A DNA stretch of 64,000 nt from Xestospongia bergquistia (GCA_963965975.1 OZ014411.1:23233249-23297248); one strand, 5' to 3'. Positions 1 to 12,260 are shown, counted from the first letter of the stretch. Program-made: numbers and translations. Notes: a model not told the origin generated them from the letters alone.

Positions 1-720
1 TTCATTGGACTGATGAAACTATATGGTAACAAGGACTTCGATTAAAATGACAAAATGCACATAACATGATTGAATTCAGTCATGTTGATTGTGTATATAT
101 GGTGATTTATAAAGCTATATTATACATATTTGGTTCCAATTATATAGTTTTGTTTTATTATTCTCCTTGTTGCTCAGTTCACAATGTGTACAGGAAGAAT
201 AAGAAATTAAGACTTGTGAAATAAACAGAAAGAGACCAAGAGAATGAATACAAGCAGAAAGTGTAGGTAAAAGATCAGAAAGGTTTACATAGAATACGAT
301 ATCAACGTGATAGGTAAGAAAGATTCAAGCAAGTTATAGAATGCAATGATTATGTGTAAATGAAAATTCCAATAAAGTTTTTTTCATTATAATTTAATTT
401 TCTGTATGCGTCTCTTGAGTATATTCAATGGTTGGTCTGTGTTTGTCTCAAAGTATCGTTAATGTTCACACAATTTAATTTAATAATCTCAAAGTTATTT
501 TCTGATGAGAAAAACATGATCCAATCAATATAAATAATATATATCTCCAATTATCATATGTATGTTTGTTAAATTAGCTTTTACTTCATAAATTCACTAA
601 CTATGTATTAAATATACAATACACTATAAAAGATTGTTAAACACACCTATACTTGCTTGCTCAGCCTGCCCCACGAAGTGTTCTATATTTTCCTAGTATA
701 GCCATAACTATAATAATATA

Positions 721-777
721 ATAACTTAATGGTAATTAACATAATAATATATTACTGTTACATTACCATTAAGTTAT
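721..777. repeat. Inverted repeat, 16-bp arms
   Basis: The arm at 721-736 (ataacttaatggtaat) is the reverse complement of 762-777, with an AT-rich loop of about 25 bases. The flanks extend the symmetry imperfectly. This is probably a small foldback or MITE remnant. Confidence 0.6.
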
Positions 778-971
778 GGTTATATTAACGGCAGTAGGAG
801 TGGCGGGGTTGTTGTGTATAGTAAGATTAGAGTCTACATCTATCATTTAATTTAGTAAGTAACCACAGATATTAATTCCAAATGGAGACTCCAGAGGCTG
901 TTTGCAGCACTGACATAAACAGTAGTTCTGGAGCACGTAATAAATGTATAACTATAAATAATAATGACAGT

Positions 972-1057
972 ATCTTTGATTGTCGTTGTCATTACAGATA
1001 TTGTCGTACAGTCTGTACGACAATATCTGTAATGATAATAATGTAGTAATCAAAGAT
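972..1057. repeat. Long foldback with 22-bp perfect arms
   Basis: The arms at 989-1010 and 1014-1035 are perfect reverse complements separated by three bases. An outer pair (972-981 and 1048-1057) extends the stem after a mismatched stretch. This would form a hairpin in single-stranded DNA or RNA. A foldback transposon remnant is the simplest reading. Confidence 0.75.
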
Positions 1058-2395
1058 GTTTCATTAAAGGGAGGAGCTTGCTAGAACTATAATTTATATA
1101 TAAAAATAGTAACACAAGGGTGTGTTGCTATTTTTAGTAACCTCGTGTCTAAGCTGTGTCTAGATAGTAGGTGCGGTTTCCAATCTCTGGAGCGCATGGC
1201 CATGTTGCTGTTCCCTTAAAGCTAAAGAAATCGATTGCGTAGTTGAAGTCTGAGTGAATGTGAATGGCAAATATTACAGGAATTTCAAAAGCTGACTATT
1301 AAACTCTGAACTATAAGTTATCATCCCGAACAATTGTCTTGGGATATCTAAAGTTGGCAATGTAAGGACTAAGAATGAGTAGTTTAAAGAAATTTCAGTT
1401 GTTAATAAAGTAATTTTCAACATAGTGTTTACTGCTTGAGTATAACATTTTGGGATTTAGATTAGACATTTTTAGTTTAGACATTCTGGGAACAACCCCA
1501 CTTCAGCTTAGTGTAATACGCACTCAAATCTAGCTCTTATCCCTTTTATTATTTTATATCAATGCCTGGACTTGTTATATGCACTTTAGTTGATACTATA
1601 TTTGTTAATTGCATATGTCATGGCATATTTCCATCCTGCAGAAATACCAAAGAAAGTATGTGGTTATGTGGGTGTGGCCATCAAGAAGATAATAGATGTT
1701 AAATCAAAGATTTCAACCGAAGTGTTCCAGGTGGTCCTATGATTGGTTTAGATCTGTGTATACAACTGGGTATGTTCATTTATTTTTAATCTATTGTTAC
1801 AATTATGTGACTTTCAAGATTGTCAAATGAAATTTGCTTAGTTTGACATTGCCAACTTATTGCTAAGAAGGAAGGGTTGGGGACAAGGACATACAGGACT
1901 TGTATAGCAGGAATGTGGATGTGGGTAGTACATACTAAAACCTGAGAGAGTGGAAAATGCAAAATGGCTGTTGTGATATGCATTGGATGCAGAAAGAGCA
2001 CAAATCATCTTTTAGTAACTAGTGCTTGCCTTGTGTCATGTACTGCTTTAAGAGTAAAGTTTCAAGCAGCCTTAAGGACTTTACTAGCCATTGGTGGTAT
2101 AGGTTTTCAGTGAAAAAAAGAGCTCGTAAGTGCATGAGGTGTTTCTGTGACCTGCAAGATTTTTGCAGGCTATATGATTCCTACCTCTTAGCTCACCAGT
2201 CTTAAAACTTAGCTATAAAATAGTCTCTTATAATAGCAACAGTGCTATCAGATTAATCTATGATTTTAATAGTTATATTCTTGTTGATTTAACAAAACAG
2301 TTGATCTTTGATTGTTTGGGGTTTGTCTTTTTTCTGAGCAATGAAGTGCTGTTGCTTCCTTAGTTATTCTGGTATAATGCTTAAAAAATCAAATA

Positions 2396-2422
2396 AAAAA
2401 TAAATAAATAAATAAATAAATA
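2396..2422. repeat. (AAAT)n microsatellite
   Basis: A short run of the AAAT/AAATA tetranucleotide repeat, visible directly. Confidence 0.8.
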
Positions 2423-3446
2423 ATTGAATTCAATTAACAGTTACTACTAACTATAACTGTGGCTAGGAATGAGCTGGAGAGAGTTGGTTTGCACTATTGA
2501 AAAGGCCTTGCAAGTGCACGAATTTTATATTAAACTTGAGTGCTGGCTATTTTGGAAATTTGCAAACCAGAAATTCCATACAAAGTGAATAGTGTTCTTT
2601 ACATTCCACCATAACCTGATGTCATGCATAATTTGCATATTATTAATGAACACTCACGCAAACATTATCCAGCTTTAGAATAAAAGTTAGTAACTGTTGA
2701 AAATACATTTAACAATAGAAAGTAATAAAGAATCAAGAAAAGCCTCAATATGTCTCACTAAAACACTTTAGAACTACAATACCATGCCCAAGACAGGTTG
2801 TCATTTTTGAATTCCACTAAACTGCAGTCTTCCTCAGATTACAATAAAGTATAGTTTAAAGTAGACATTTGTCATACTATTTGACACTAAATTAAGGAAC
2901 TATTAAGTCATATTAAAATACCCATCATCTTGAATAGTTAGCTTTAAAGACAGCATTGTTGTTAGAAAGTTTTATAACATCGTTTGTGTTAGCATAAAAA
3001 ATGAAAGTCCCATAGAAGAGAAGAGATTCCAATTACACATTTAGATCATATTTTTAATACAACTGAAGTTAGTGTAGTTGTATATATACTATAATTTTAC
3101 TTATGTTTCTTTTCTTTCTATAGGACATTGATTTGTATTATTTAGATTGAATTGTCTGTATTACTAATAGCTGCTTTTAACTCAAGAAACCAGTAGCTAT
3201 TTCTAATTGGGAATAAGATGTATTTAGTGTTCTCTTTTGGCCAGCAGATAACGAGAATATAGAATGATTAGAATATGACATTAATATAATATCTTTGTTG
3301 GATCAAAGAATTGTTTGAGTGATTATACCACCTGATCTAAAGTACTGATGGAAGAGACTATGTAAGTTTGTAGCTGTACAATGCAATACACACATCTGCT
3401 CATGTCATGTATCTCTATGTATGTTGATGAGTTATGATATGTGTGG

Positions 3447-5561
3447 TAGTGTGTGGTATATATTACGTAATATTGCGGAACGATTATTGATGACTGTTTA
3501 TATTGCGATTATCAATTATTGTTTCCACAAAAATTACACAAAATAATGAGTTTTATACTATATACATTACTGCATGTTCTTAGCTACAAAAAATAGTTGG
3601 CTGACATTTTGGGGTAGTAGGCGGCCACGGGAACGGCTGGCGATGTGTCCAGCAGTGCTAAACACCCTTTCTGAGGGAACATTGGTGCCACAGATGCACA
3701 GGTATTTTCTAGCAATGTTAGCTAGATTTGGGAAACACCCCTGTTCACACTTCCACCAGGCTAGAGGATCAGCGTCAGGTTCAGCTCCAGGAAAATCCAG
3801 GTAAGCAGAGATCTCTTTATCAATGACTTGAGAAGGGGTCAACAAAGAAGAAGAATGTGGTTGTACGCTATCTTCTTGTATGTGTTTCAGTATTGCCGCT
3901 AAGCCCTTGATCCATTTTGGAGGAGGTGCCTCTATGGTCTCAGTACCCTTTACTTCATTACTGGGAGGTCAACGGAGCCCTCTTGCACAGATCCATAGTC
4001 ATGCAAGCACTCTTCTGTGACTTTTTCAATAGCCTTCTCCTTGCTTTGCAGACTGTCTTTGAACCTTGGGTCCAGAAAAGAGACAATCTCAAGTGTATCA
4101 GACACAACGGGATCAGAATACCGGGCCTGCAGGTCACTCCATATTGTCTGTTTCATATCAATAACTAGCTGGTTGTCAGAGGTTGCAAGGGAGAGTTTGG
4201 ACTCCACATGTCTCATCACCGGAAGAATGGCTGAAGTCGTAACTTGTTTTTCCCCAGAGAGTGTATCGATAAGACAAGACAGTGGCTTAAGGACTTCCAC
4301 AATGTTCTCCAGTGTAGAGCATTCACTATCCGTAGGCATTCGGTTCCAGTTCTTTCTGTCCTCAGCCAAAACAACACTGATAGCCTGCTGCTGCTCTATT
4401 ATTTGCACCAACATCTCATATGTAGAGCCCCAACATGTCACAACATCACCCATCATTTTGTGGTGGGGTAATCCAAGCTCTTCCTGCTTCTGCCTCAGGT
4501 CACGTGTTTTTTTTCAGCTACGATGAAACAGCTCTACCAATGAGTGGCACCTACCAATGGCCCTTTTCACTCGACTATTATCTAAGGCTTTCTTGATAGC
4601 CAAATCAAGATTATGCCCAAAACAGCTAATGCGCAGCACATGGAGGATTTGGAAGGCAGAGACAATGTTTGATCCACTGTCAGTAGTAGAGGCCACCAGC
4701 TTTTCCTCACTCAGCTCCCAGTTAACTAGTATGGCAGATATTGTGTCAGCTATATTTTGACCAGTGTGGTCAGTGAACATTGGCAGTGTCTCCAAGCAGA
4801 AGCTGTGCAATTCCCACTCATTGCTAATAAAATGAATGGTAATATAAGCATCGTTGCTGCCACTGGTCCACATATCTGTGGTAGCAGAATAGAATGAGGC
4901 CTGCTTAATTAGTTGAGTGATGAGATTATCCCTGACTTCGGAATACATTCTTGGGATTTCATGGTCAGAGAAATGCCTCCAGGAGGGCAACTGATAGCAA
5001 GGATTAAGCTTAGAAACTATAAACCGAAATCCAGGCTTGTCGACAGCACTAAGCGGCACAGCGTCCTTAGCGATATGATAGGTGACCGCACGGTTCAGGT
5101 CCTTTGCCTGTGAACTGCCAGTGCTATAGAGAGCTGACTTCATAACTACACTCCCCAACGTAGGCTGCAGTTGACTAGTCACCTGTTTTGGCTGCTTTCT
5201 AGGCCCTAGTTCAACATAAACCGAGGGATGGTGCTCGTGAAGATGCTGGAACAAATTAGTAGTGTTACTGGTCTTCACGAGAACACATTTCTCACATCTT
5301 TCCATCCTCGGTGGCTAAGAGAGCAAAATGCAGCCATGTGCTACTCTTGGTATTCTTCTTGGTCACCACACACAAACCAAAAACCCGGTCCGCCATTTTC
5401 ATCTTATTTACACGTGCACTAGGGTAATTTACGCATGCGCATAGGTCTTCGCAATAACCGTCTAAAGCGATAATTGTCTTAGCACGTTTTTGTGACGGTT
5501 TGATAACCGTGGCAGTAAAAATTGTGAAATAACTACTGAACCGGTTAATTGCCCAACACTG
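3447..5561 (-). mobile_element. hAT DNA transposon with both ends and an 8-bp target-site duplication
   Basis: The element is about 2.1 kb. It ends in imperfect terminal inverted repeats: tagtgtgtgg at the left, and the reverse complement of the right end begins cagtgttgggcaattaacc. The octamer atgtgtgg lies immediately outside both ends (3439-3446 and 5562-5569), which is the hallmark 8-bp duplication of hAT insertion. Inside, on the minus strand, is a BED-finger hAT transposase with one stop and at least two frameshifts. An internally deleted relative lies at 23239-23541. The intact duplication suggests a fairly young insertion, although the transposase is broken. Confidence 0.88.
3567..5396 (-). 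pseudogene. hAT transposase (BED zinc finger plus hATC dimerisation domain), broken
   Basis: This encodes a cut-and-paste transposase of the hAT superfamily, ZBED-like. A start codon at 5396 opens a BED finger whose parts (W-x-H-F, then C-x-x-C and H-x(4)-H) are split by a one-base frameshift near 5305. A second block at 5305-4514 carries catalytic-core motifs such as TTDMWTS and TDSGSN and the CFGHNLDLAI segment. It ends in an in-frame TGA near 4511, after which the same frame continues to 3950. A further frameshift leads to the C-terminal hATC dimerisation region at 3845-3567, with the signature PSERVFSTAG. Almost the full family length is present, but the gene cannot make an intact protein. 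It lies wholly within the transposon ends described separately. Confidence 0.88.
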
Positions 5562-5569
5562 ATGTGTGG

Positions 5570-6350
5570 TCAGTTTTTGCCAATTTTTTTACTGCATTTA
5601 TTTGCATATATTGGGAAACATGGTATCTTCGTATATATTCTATGGAAACAGACCACAGACAGTAGCACTACCTTTGTAGTGATGGCTGACAGTGCAAATA
5701 TTTTTCTTGATCTATGATAATTCATGAACTACAAGGATCCTTGCAAATCTTTTGCAAAGCGAGGAGTAGTTTTTAAGATTGTAAGTGCTTTGAAATGGCA
5801 AACAACATATTGGCAAAACAATAATACATTGTAATGCTTAGAAACATTTTACAGTAAACATGATCAGATTTGTGACAAAGTGATATTTGAAAACATTTGT
5901 CTAATCATAATCTTAAATAACGCAACACACTTATTCATAAAAGCACACAAATTAAAAGATAATCACAACAAATGGCTCCATAAAAAAATGACAATTAAGA
6001 ATACAAAAATAATAAGGGGTTACTGGAATATTTCCAACAAAACTTACCAACTATTCCCTCTATTTTAAGTTCTAATAAGTAATCTGTTGCTATTGCAAAT
6101 GCTAAATACTGTAGGTAAATACTTAGCTGTTAGAATCAGTTGTTGGTGTACAAGACTAGTTTGACAGTAAGGGAAGAATCACCTATGTGGTACTGCCTGA
6201 GGAAAATACATAAGAGAGAGAAAAATAAAACTCACAATGCTGTACATGTACATGTATAGAGTTAACACCATGCAAAAAATTATATGTATGTACCTGAATC
6301 AACTTGTGACTATTCAACTCTAGTGTATCCTGCTTTATTTCCAATTCTTC
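5570..6350. other. AT-rich spacer, no gene seen
   Basis: Between the first hAT element and the next hAT remnant I see no domain, long open frame or clear repeat. The only open frame, at 5880-6068, is lysine- and asparagine-rich and looks like chance. Confidence 0.5.
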
Positions 6351-6379
6351 ACGGTGGGGTTGGGACTTATTGAAGTGAA

Positions 6380-8050
6380 TTTCTTTTAACGAACTACAAC
6401 CATTTGTACCACTGGTACCTCACATGCTTTCTGAACAGAAAGAATAAGTGTGTGTCCAGCACATGGTAGGTGAATTTTCTCTAAATCTTCCTTTACTGCT
6501 TTTACAATGTTACTCCTGTTGTCTGTTTTGAAAGCAGACACATCTTGCCATTATATTTGTATTCTAACTATTGTTGAAACACAGTCATGGATTATTCCAT
6601 ATAAGGAAAATACACTTAAGTAGCATAAGTACTGTTAAGTACACGACGGAGCAATGAATATTATTACAACTATCATGATGAAAAAAACTAAAAAAGAAAG
6701 AAGTTATGTACATTGAGAAACGTTTAAAAGAATTAGACTGATAGGTTGTAGAGGCTTTTGTCATTAAAGAGGTGGAAACAGTTGAACAACATATATCTTT
6801 ATTTACCTGTGTTATTAAAACCTTCTTTTTGCTATGATGGATAATATTATCTGATATTATAACATTATTAATAGAATGAACATTTGCTATTTGTATGGTT
6901 TATGTTTCAAATCATGTTTTTATATAAAGAGTGGTGCATTTCTATAGTCTCCACGGTGACGCCTCAGCTTGTCATGAACACTCCCTTCTAGTTATCACTG
7001 CACCTCTGGCAATAGCATAGTTCAGTGATGATAATTGGCCTGAGGTGGCATGCTTGACCTGGCTAAAGAAAGTCTCAACTGCAATACCATTGAGATGTAC
7101 TGGATATATTGTGTACCCAGGGTGAGCAGAAGTGAAATCAGCACGAGTTCTTAAAGCCATAATACATGAGCCTCAGTAAGTCCCAGGTTTGCCAACAGTA
7201 AGCCCGAAATGTCCCATTTGTTCAGCCATTCTTGGGTCTACTGACAAAGTAAGCCGCTGTTTTGTGTAGCAGGGACTTACATGTCTTCAGAAAGTCGCTT
7301 CTTGACTTCTCTTAAATTTTATCTATTTAAAGCACACCTAACTAAGAGGTTACAGCCCAGAAGCTATTAAAATGCAAAACACTTTGCAGTTATGTCCATA
7401 TATGGACATATGTTCTAAGCCTTGATTCGACAACAGTTGGTTAAGGGAGTTTGACGCTCCTTCTCGTCACTTTGCTCATGTGCTCCTGATGAGATCAATG
7501 CACCATTCACTAAGCGAGTCTTTGATAGGTTGGGACAGGTGAGTATGGTCATATGATCCTGGCATATGGTGACAATGTAAAGAATTCTTCATCACATTAA
7601 ATATAATGAGCTGTAAGTGAAAAGTACCAGCCTGTGATGTCCAGATATCCGTGGTTAGATTAACATGCTCCTCCCCATAAACAGATCCATGTACTTTACA
7701 TTTCAGCTCTGTGTACTTACAATCGATAATCTCCATCATTTTCTTCCTACATGGCACAACAAACTGAGATTCAGCCACTTGCATAAGCTTCAGGAACCCG
7801 TGACCATCCACAACACTCACTGGCCTAAGATCCAGTGCAATAAAGTCAGCCACAGCATCTGTTAGCTGTGTAGCACGAACAGAAATAGATGGAAACTTCT
7901 TCACAGGATTTAGGTGACGGTACACAACCATCAATGACTGAGACTCTGTGGAAGAGCTGATCAAATACAGGACGATGTTTCACTTTTAAGTGAGTCTTTA
8001 AATTTGTAGTTCCACCACCATGCGCTACTTTGAGATTACACAATTTGCAA
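6380..8050 (-). pseudogene. Second hAT transposase remnant (BED type), interrupted
   Basis: Reading the minus strand from high to low coordinates, 8043-7846 carries the second half of a BED finger (C-x(14)-H-x(4)-H pattern). 7964-7476 continues with a hAT N-terminal region including NLTTDIWTSQAG. After a gap, about 6565-6420 encodes the core segment TDNRSNIV followed by CAGHTLILSVQKACEV, a typical hAT middle motif. Stops and frameshifts separate the blocks. The intervening 6972-7160 piece reads as a different family, so another sequence has probably inserted. The C-terminal dimerisation domain was not found. Confidence 0.65.
6972..7160 (-). pseudogene. Fragment resembling the C-terminus of another transposon protein
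   Basis: A minus-strand stretch of 62 codons contains the segment GIAVETFFSQVKHATSGQLS followed by an NYAIARGA-like motif. I associate this pattern with the C-terminal part of repeated transposase-like proteins in marine invertebrates, but I cannot name the family. It is flanked by stops on both sides and lies inside the second hAT remnant. It may be the missing 3' part of the coiled-coil gene at 8323-9735, but nothing in the sequence proves this. Confidence 0.35.
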
Positions 8051-8322
8051 ACAGCTCAACTACCTTTAACTATCTTCCCCATTTCATCGACAGGAAAACC
8101 AAAGTACTTCCACACAACTGAAGTTTTGCTAGAAGGCAAAACAATTGTAGAAGACACTTCATCATGTTCACACACATGTAGATTGAAATGTGCAGGTACG
8201 ATTATTCAGTTTACTCAAATTTCAACCAATTCACCTGAAAAATCACAATAACTGCTATTTAACTGGCTAATACGTAACCAGTTCACAATACTGCATCAGA
8301 GGTACTATTACTAGCTACATAC

Positions 8323-9735
8323 CACCAAATATTAGGGTTATCACTAAAAAATCAATAGCTTCCTGCCATTCTATTTGTGCTGTAACAAATGCTTTACGAA
8401 GGTTAACTCCTAAATGCATTGCACAGAAACTACGTACAATATCCATACTTTCACTGCCTGCCACAGGAAGTGCTTTTATGTCGTCATCTTTGCGTTGTTG
8501 TATGAGATCATTCAAGCGTTTCTGCGTAGATGCTGAATCAGAAGTTGAGGTACAAATCATTGACCAATTCAACATCTTATTAGGAATACCTAACTCTTCA
8601 GCGAAACATCTAAGCTTCTTAAGTTGACGATCTATATCTCCAATAATTGAGTCAGCTGTGCCATCTGGAACTTCACTAATTGAAAGAACGACACCATTAA
8701 AAGCAATAGCATTTAATTTATGTTGATTTTTGGTGGTACCATCACTGTTTAGATATAAATTATCAGCCTCCAATAGCAGTTCAACCTGATGAGCCATACA
8801 AACTGTCTTTAGCTCTTCCCTGCGCATGTAATTAGCACAAGTGCTACCAGCTAACTGTAAAGTTTCCACGTCAATATCAGGAATAAAAGCCTTAACAACA
8901 TCTTTTATTATGTTACGTATTTTTCTTTGGGGTATTTGTGAAGCCAGTAAAGAGTAATAAAGTGTTCGTACTGCAGGTAAGTACTTCTTTCCATCAAAGG
9001 TACACGGTGATTGGTCCGTCCTTGAAATGGGTATTTCTTCAGAGTCACCATTACATAGAAAGTCTGCGTCCAATTTCTCAAAATCCAATATTGCCAGATT
9101 ATACTGTTTTTGAAGCCTTTTTATTATTTTGTCCTTTTTCTCTTCAATGGTCTTAATATCTTGTTGAAGATTATTTATAACTTCATCCTTTTTACTCACA
9201 GTCTTTTTTAATGCTTTTAATTCTCTTCTTAATGTTCGTATTTTAATACGCTTACAGTTTTCACGTCTTTTTACATTTTGCGGTGCATATCGAGCACGTT
9301 GATCAATGAATGATGGTACAGCTTCACACATACCAGAAGTACACATCTCATGAGTCTCCTCAATTTGTGATTCGGGACTAAATCCAGGAATAGCTGCAGT
9401 GGCATGACACAATTGAAGCTTTCCTAAATGAGTGATAATTGTATCATTACAATTTCAATACTATATGGCTTACTCAAGTTTCGAATTCGTGGCCTCCAGA
9501 TCTTTTCTCGGTATAAAAGTAATGCATCCCCCTCGATTGAAACTTTCCCTTTTATAGACGGTATAGTTGGGGAAATGATTCTTTTTACGGTCTGAATGAA
9601 TCGATCTTTTCTGCCAATGTACACACTAGGATATGTACTTTTCACTTCAGCAATCACTTTCAGTGAATCTCCATCATGAGCATGATAGGCATCGATGAGG
9701 AATCCATAAGGGATGCTGGCTCTGCAGGCCGCCAT
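8323..9735 (-). CDS. Unrecognised coiled-coil, transposase-like protein, partial
   Basis: I do not recognise the family with certainty. A good start context (aacATGG) at 9735 opens about 100 codons beginning MAACRASIPYG that run to a stop at 9424. A second long open block covers 9425-8323. The two blocks abut in different frames, so either a frameshift or an unusually small intron (about 27 bases, acceptor-like TTTAG at 9426) separates them. The second block starts acidic, then has a strongly charged heptad-rich coiled coil (about 55-100 codons in), then a region with LNSDGTTKNQ and CTSTSDSAS motifs and CAMHLGVNL. Spaced acidic residues in this style suggest an RNase H-fold DDE nuclease, but this is inference. 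A donor-like GTATGT follows at 8322. It sits between transposon remnants and is probably a mobile-element gene. Confidence 0.45.
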
Positions 9736-9774
9736 GTTTTTCAAAGATCTGCTCAGATGACAAATCACCAAGAT

Positions 9775-10455
9775 ACTAGACGATTACTTCGTAGTAGTAA
9801 GGTGACTAATAGTACTTCCTTATGAGCGCTAAATACCCCCAATTAATTGAAGTTTTGTAGGAATAAAATTCTAAAATGAAATATTGACCATCATAATAAT
9901 GCGCCAAGATAGTTATTATTGCTTACCAATAACTCTCCTATGATTAAGAAGAGTATGAAGTTTTTTTTTCACGAGAACTGCCGGTAAAGTAGATTAAAAT
10001 CGAGTTGAATAGTCGCCCTCGAGGTATACCGTAAATTCCAATTATGAGTAAATTGATTAAATTATTATTATTAATTTTTGTCACAACCAAACAAAGAACT
10101 GCAGAAATTTTACTGGATCTGTAACTAGTCATAGGTGGATTACAACTGTAAGGAGTAAACAGAATATATAAAGAAACTTTAATTTTTTAGTGATAACCCT
10201 ACTAATATAAATACTTAACAAATATTAACTTAGTTTTATGCCTTTTAAACAAAGAGAGAGTGGTCTGTCTTCTTTTTGTCATTGACTTGTCACATGACTT
10301 CATTATTAATGTTAATTATTAATTAATTATTTCTAATTGAAGTCCCAAAGTCTCTTGTAAGTAACTAACTGAACATTAGAGGTATTTTTTACTCTTTAGA
10401 GAGGCAGAGAGCAATTAGTATCAACTGGAGGAAAATGTGCTAAAGACTGAATTAC
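9775..10455. other. AT-rich spacer, no gene seen
   Basis: No supported feature. Short open frames here have no recognisable domain. Confidence 0.5.
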
Positions 10456-10930
10456 TCTGAGTAGTGAGTTCTTTCGGTTGTGCAATGGCACTGGGTGCAA
10501 AAGCATCCACATGCACTCCTCTAATAATGCCCCTGTTCTTATATAGATGGTTTCTTTAGTTTGTCTCTTCCACCAGTCTCTTTCTTGATCCAGTACTTTG
10601 ATTTGGTCCCTCAGGATCTTGTGACCTGTGCTGATGTAGTACCATGCAATGGCGTTGTTGCAATCTCAAGTTTTGACTGATCTTTGATGTTCTTTTAACT
10701 GGATTTTGAGGGTTCTTCCTGTTTCGCTGATGTATGCAGCTCCACATTCACATGGTATCTGGTAGATTACTCCCACTTTCTCTTGTAGTAAGGGTGTTTT
10801 TACACATGCCAGCTATCTTTTTAGTGTGTTCTTGGATGTGAAAACTGTCTTGATGTTGAGTGGGCGACAGGCTGCCCCAATCTTCTCACTCAGTCCTTGG
10901 ATGTAGAGTAGAACTAGGGTTTTTCAATGA
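10440..10930 (-). pseudogene. Penelope-like retroelement 3' end with GIY-YIG endonuclease remnant
   Basis: The minus strand, read from about 10930, first gives a linker segment (GLSEKIGAACRPLNIKTVFT) typical of the region after the reverse transcriptase in Penelope-like and related elements. It then gives the start of a GIY-YIG nuclease domain: YQIPCECGAAYISETGRTLK, followed by KEHQRSVK. There is a stop after LKTHQ-type helix residues, then continuation through TGHKILRDQIKVLDQERDWW and KETIYIRTG. The canonical second motif YIG reads YIS here. At least two in-frame stops are present, and no reverse transcriptase core was found upstream. This is a 5'-truncated dead copy. Confidence 0.75.
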
Positions 10931-11079
10931 TCTAGGCTTGCACGTACTTGACTTGGCTACAATATTTCAGTTTGAACACATAATGAAGTACAAACCAAAA
11001 CATAATGATTCTAGAGATGGTTGTGACAGAAAATAAAGCATTCTTTTCCATATACAGAAAATACTGTGTCAAATTCGTG

Positions 11080-12260
11080 GAGCATTCTGCTGTGGAGGTC
11101 TTGTGCCAACCTCTTCAAGATCATCAGTCATCTGTGAAGAGAGATAATCATCAATCAATCATCAAATAAAACCCTCCATTGCAGTAGATTGTTAACATGC
11201 TTACCTCATATTCCTCATAGTTGTACACCAAAGTATCCTGTTTGATCTTGTTCATAAACATTTTGCAAAGTAGTTGTAATACAAGTTATCATCTCTCATG
11301 TCACATATATAATATATACAGTTGTAACTAAAAATGTATATAAAAAAACTAAACCTATTAATTACTTTCATACACTTTTCATGTCTCAGATATGAGTGCA
11401 GCCTTCTTTCCCACAAGGATGCTAGAATATTGTAGAATAGCAGGCACTGACTTAGTTGACCAGTCCTGGAAAGCAGATGCAAACACACCCTTTTCTCCAA
11501 GATGAGATCAATTTCTTGTGATCAAGCCGAAAAAATACAAAAAATAAATGTGTATAAATATTGGTTTGTTTATTTTACCACATAAGGTTTTCCAGACTCC
11601 TGATATTCAGATAAGAGAGAAATCATGCACACATCTTCTGTGTCAGAAACAATAGAAGCTCTGCGTCCAGGATAAGTTTGACAAGCAAGGGGAAGAACAA
11701 TCTCTTTGTTGGGTTTGTCCTATTGAAGCTCCTTGATTAGTGCCTCGTGATTTTTGTGTGAGGGGACATCATCTTTAGTATCTCTCACTGAAAGGAAGGG
11801 GGCAGGGCAGGAATTAAGAGAGAGAGAGAGAGAGAGAGATAGCGAAAGACGAAGAATCATAATTATGTGCATATCATGCATGTACATCAATATTCCTCAC
11901 CTGGGGGGTAGTGTGTAAGGATGACTGTAGCTTTGGACCTCCAATACTTGGCTTTAGTTGTGCCTTTGTCCTCCTCAAATGACCTCTTTGTCCTAGACTT
12001 AGTGTTGTGCACTTTTTCTATCAACTTTTTCTCCCAGGAGCCCTACATCAAGGAGGGGAAAGGAGTCAGAAGTAGAATAGAGAGAGAGAGATAACTAATA
12101 TACAGACTCAATAAATTATAAGGCACTCACAAATCCAGACACATTCTCTCCCATATCCCTAAGAAACTTGTACTTCTTGACAAGCTTTTTTTGCCACACT
12201 CGAACAGAGCTCCTTTTTGGATTCAGATTCGCATTTGGCAAAACATGTTGTTTGCTAGGA
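11080..12260 (-). pseudogene. Decayed multi-exon gene of unknown family
   Basis: Several minus-strand blocks look like exons of one gene. About 12255-12130 encodes NLNPKRSSVRVWQKKLVKKY and continues to a donor-like GTGAG. About 12055-11905 encodes a basic segment with KSRTKRSFEEDKGTTKAKYW. About 11790-11570 encodes HKNHEALIKELQ, a stop, then IVLPLACQTYPGRRASIVSD. About 11245-11080 carries short further pieces. The second block is preceded by an acceptor-like site. I do not recognise the protein. The in-frame stop and short intervals suggest a pseudogene or a dead transposon gene. Confidence 0.35.
11818..11840. repeat. (GA)n microsatellite
   Basis: A run of GA dinucleotides between two exon-like blocks of the decayed gene. 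Seen directly. Confidence 0.85.

Larger units (their letters stand above)
1..3438. other. Non-coding stretch with foldbacks, no gene supported
   Basis: I see no convincing gene in this AT-rich stretch. It contains an inverted repeat at 721-777, a larger foldback at 972-1057 and a short (AAAT)n run near 2396-2422. A plus-strand open stretch at about 1639-1735 follows a possible splice acceptor but has no recognisable domain, so I do not call it. Open frames elsewhere are short and AT-driven. Confidence 0.6.

Noticed and set aside
891..950. Plus-strand ATG followed by about 19 open codons and a GT
   Set aside because: No following exon could be found, and the DNA is next to a foldback element.
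4017..4526. 169-codon plus-strand frame
   Set aside because: It is the antisense shadow of the hAT transposase.
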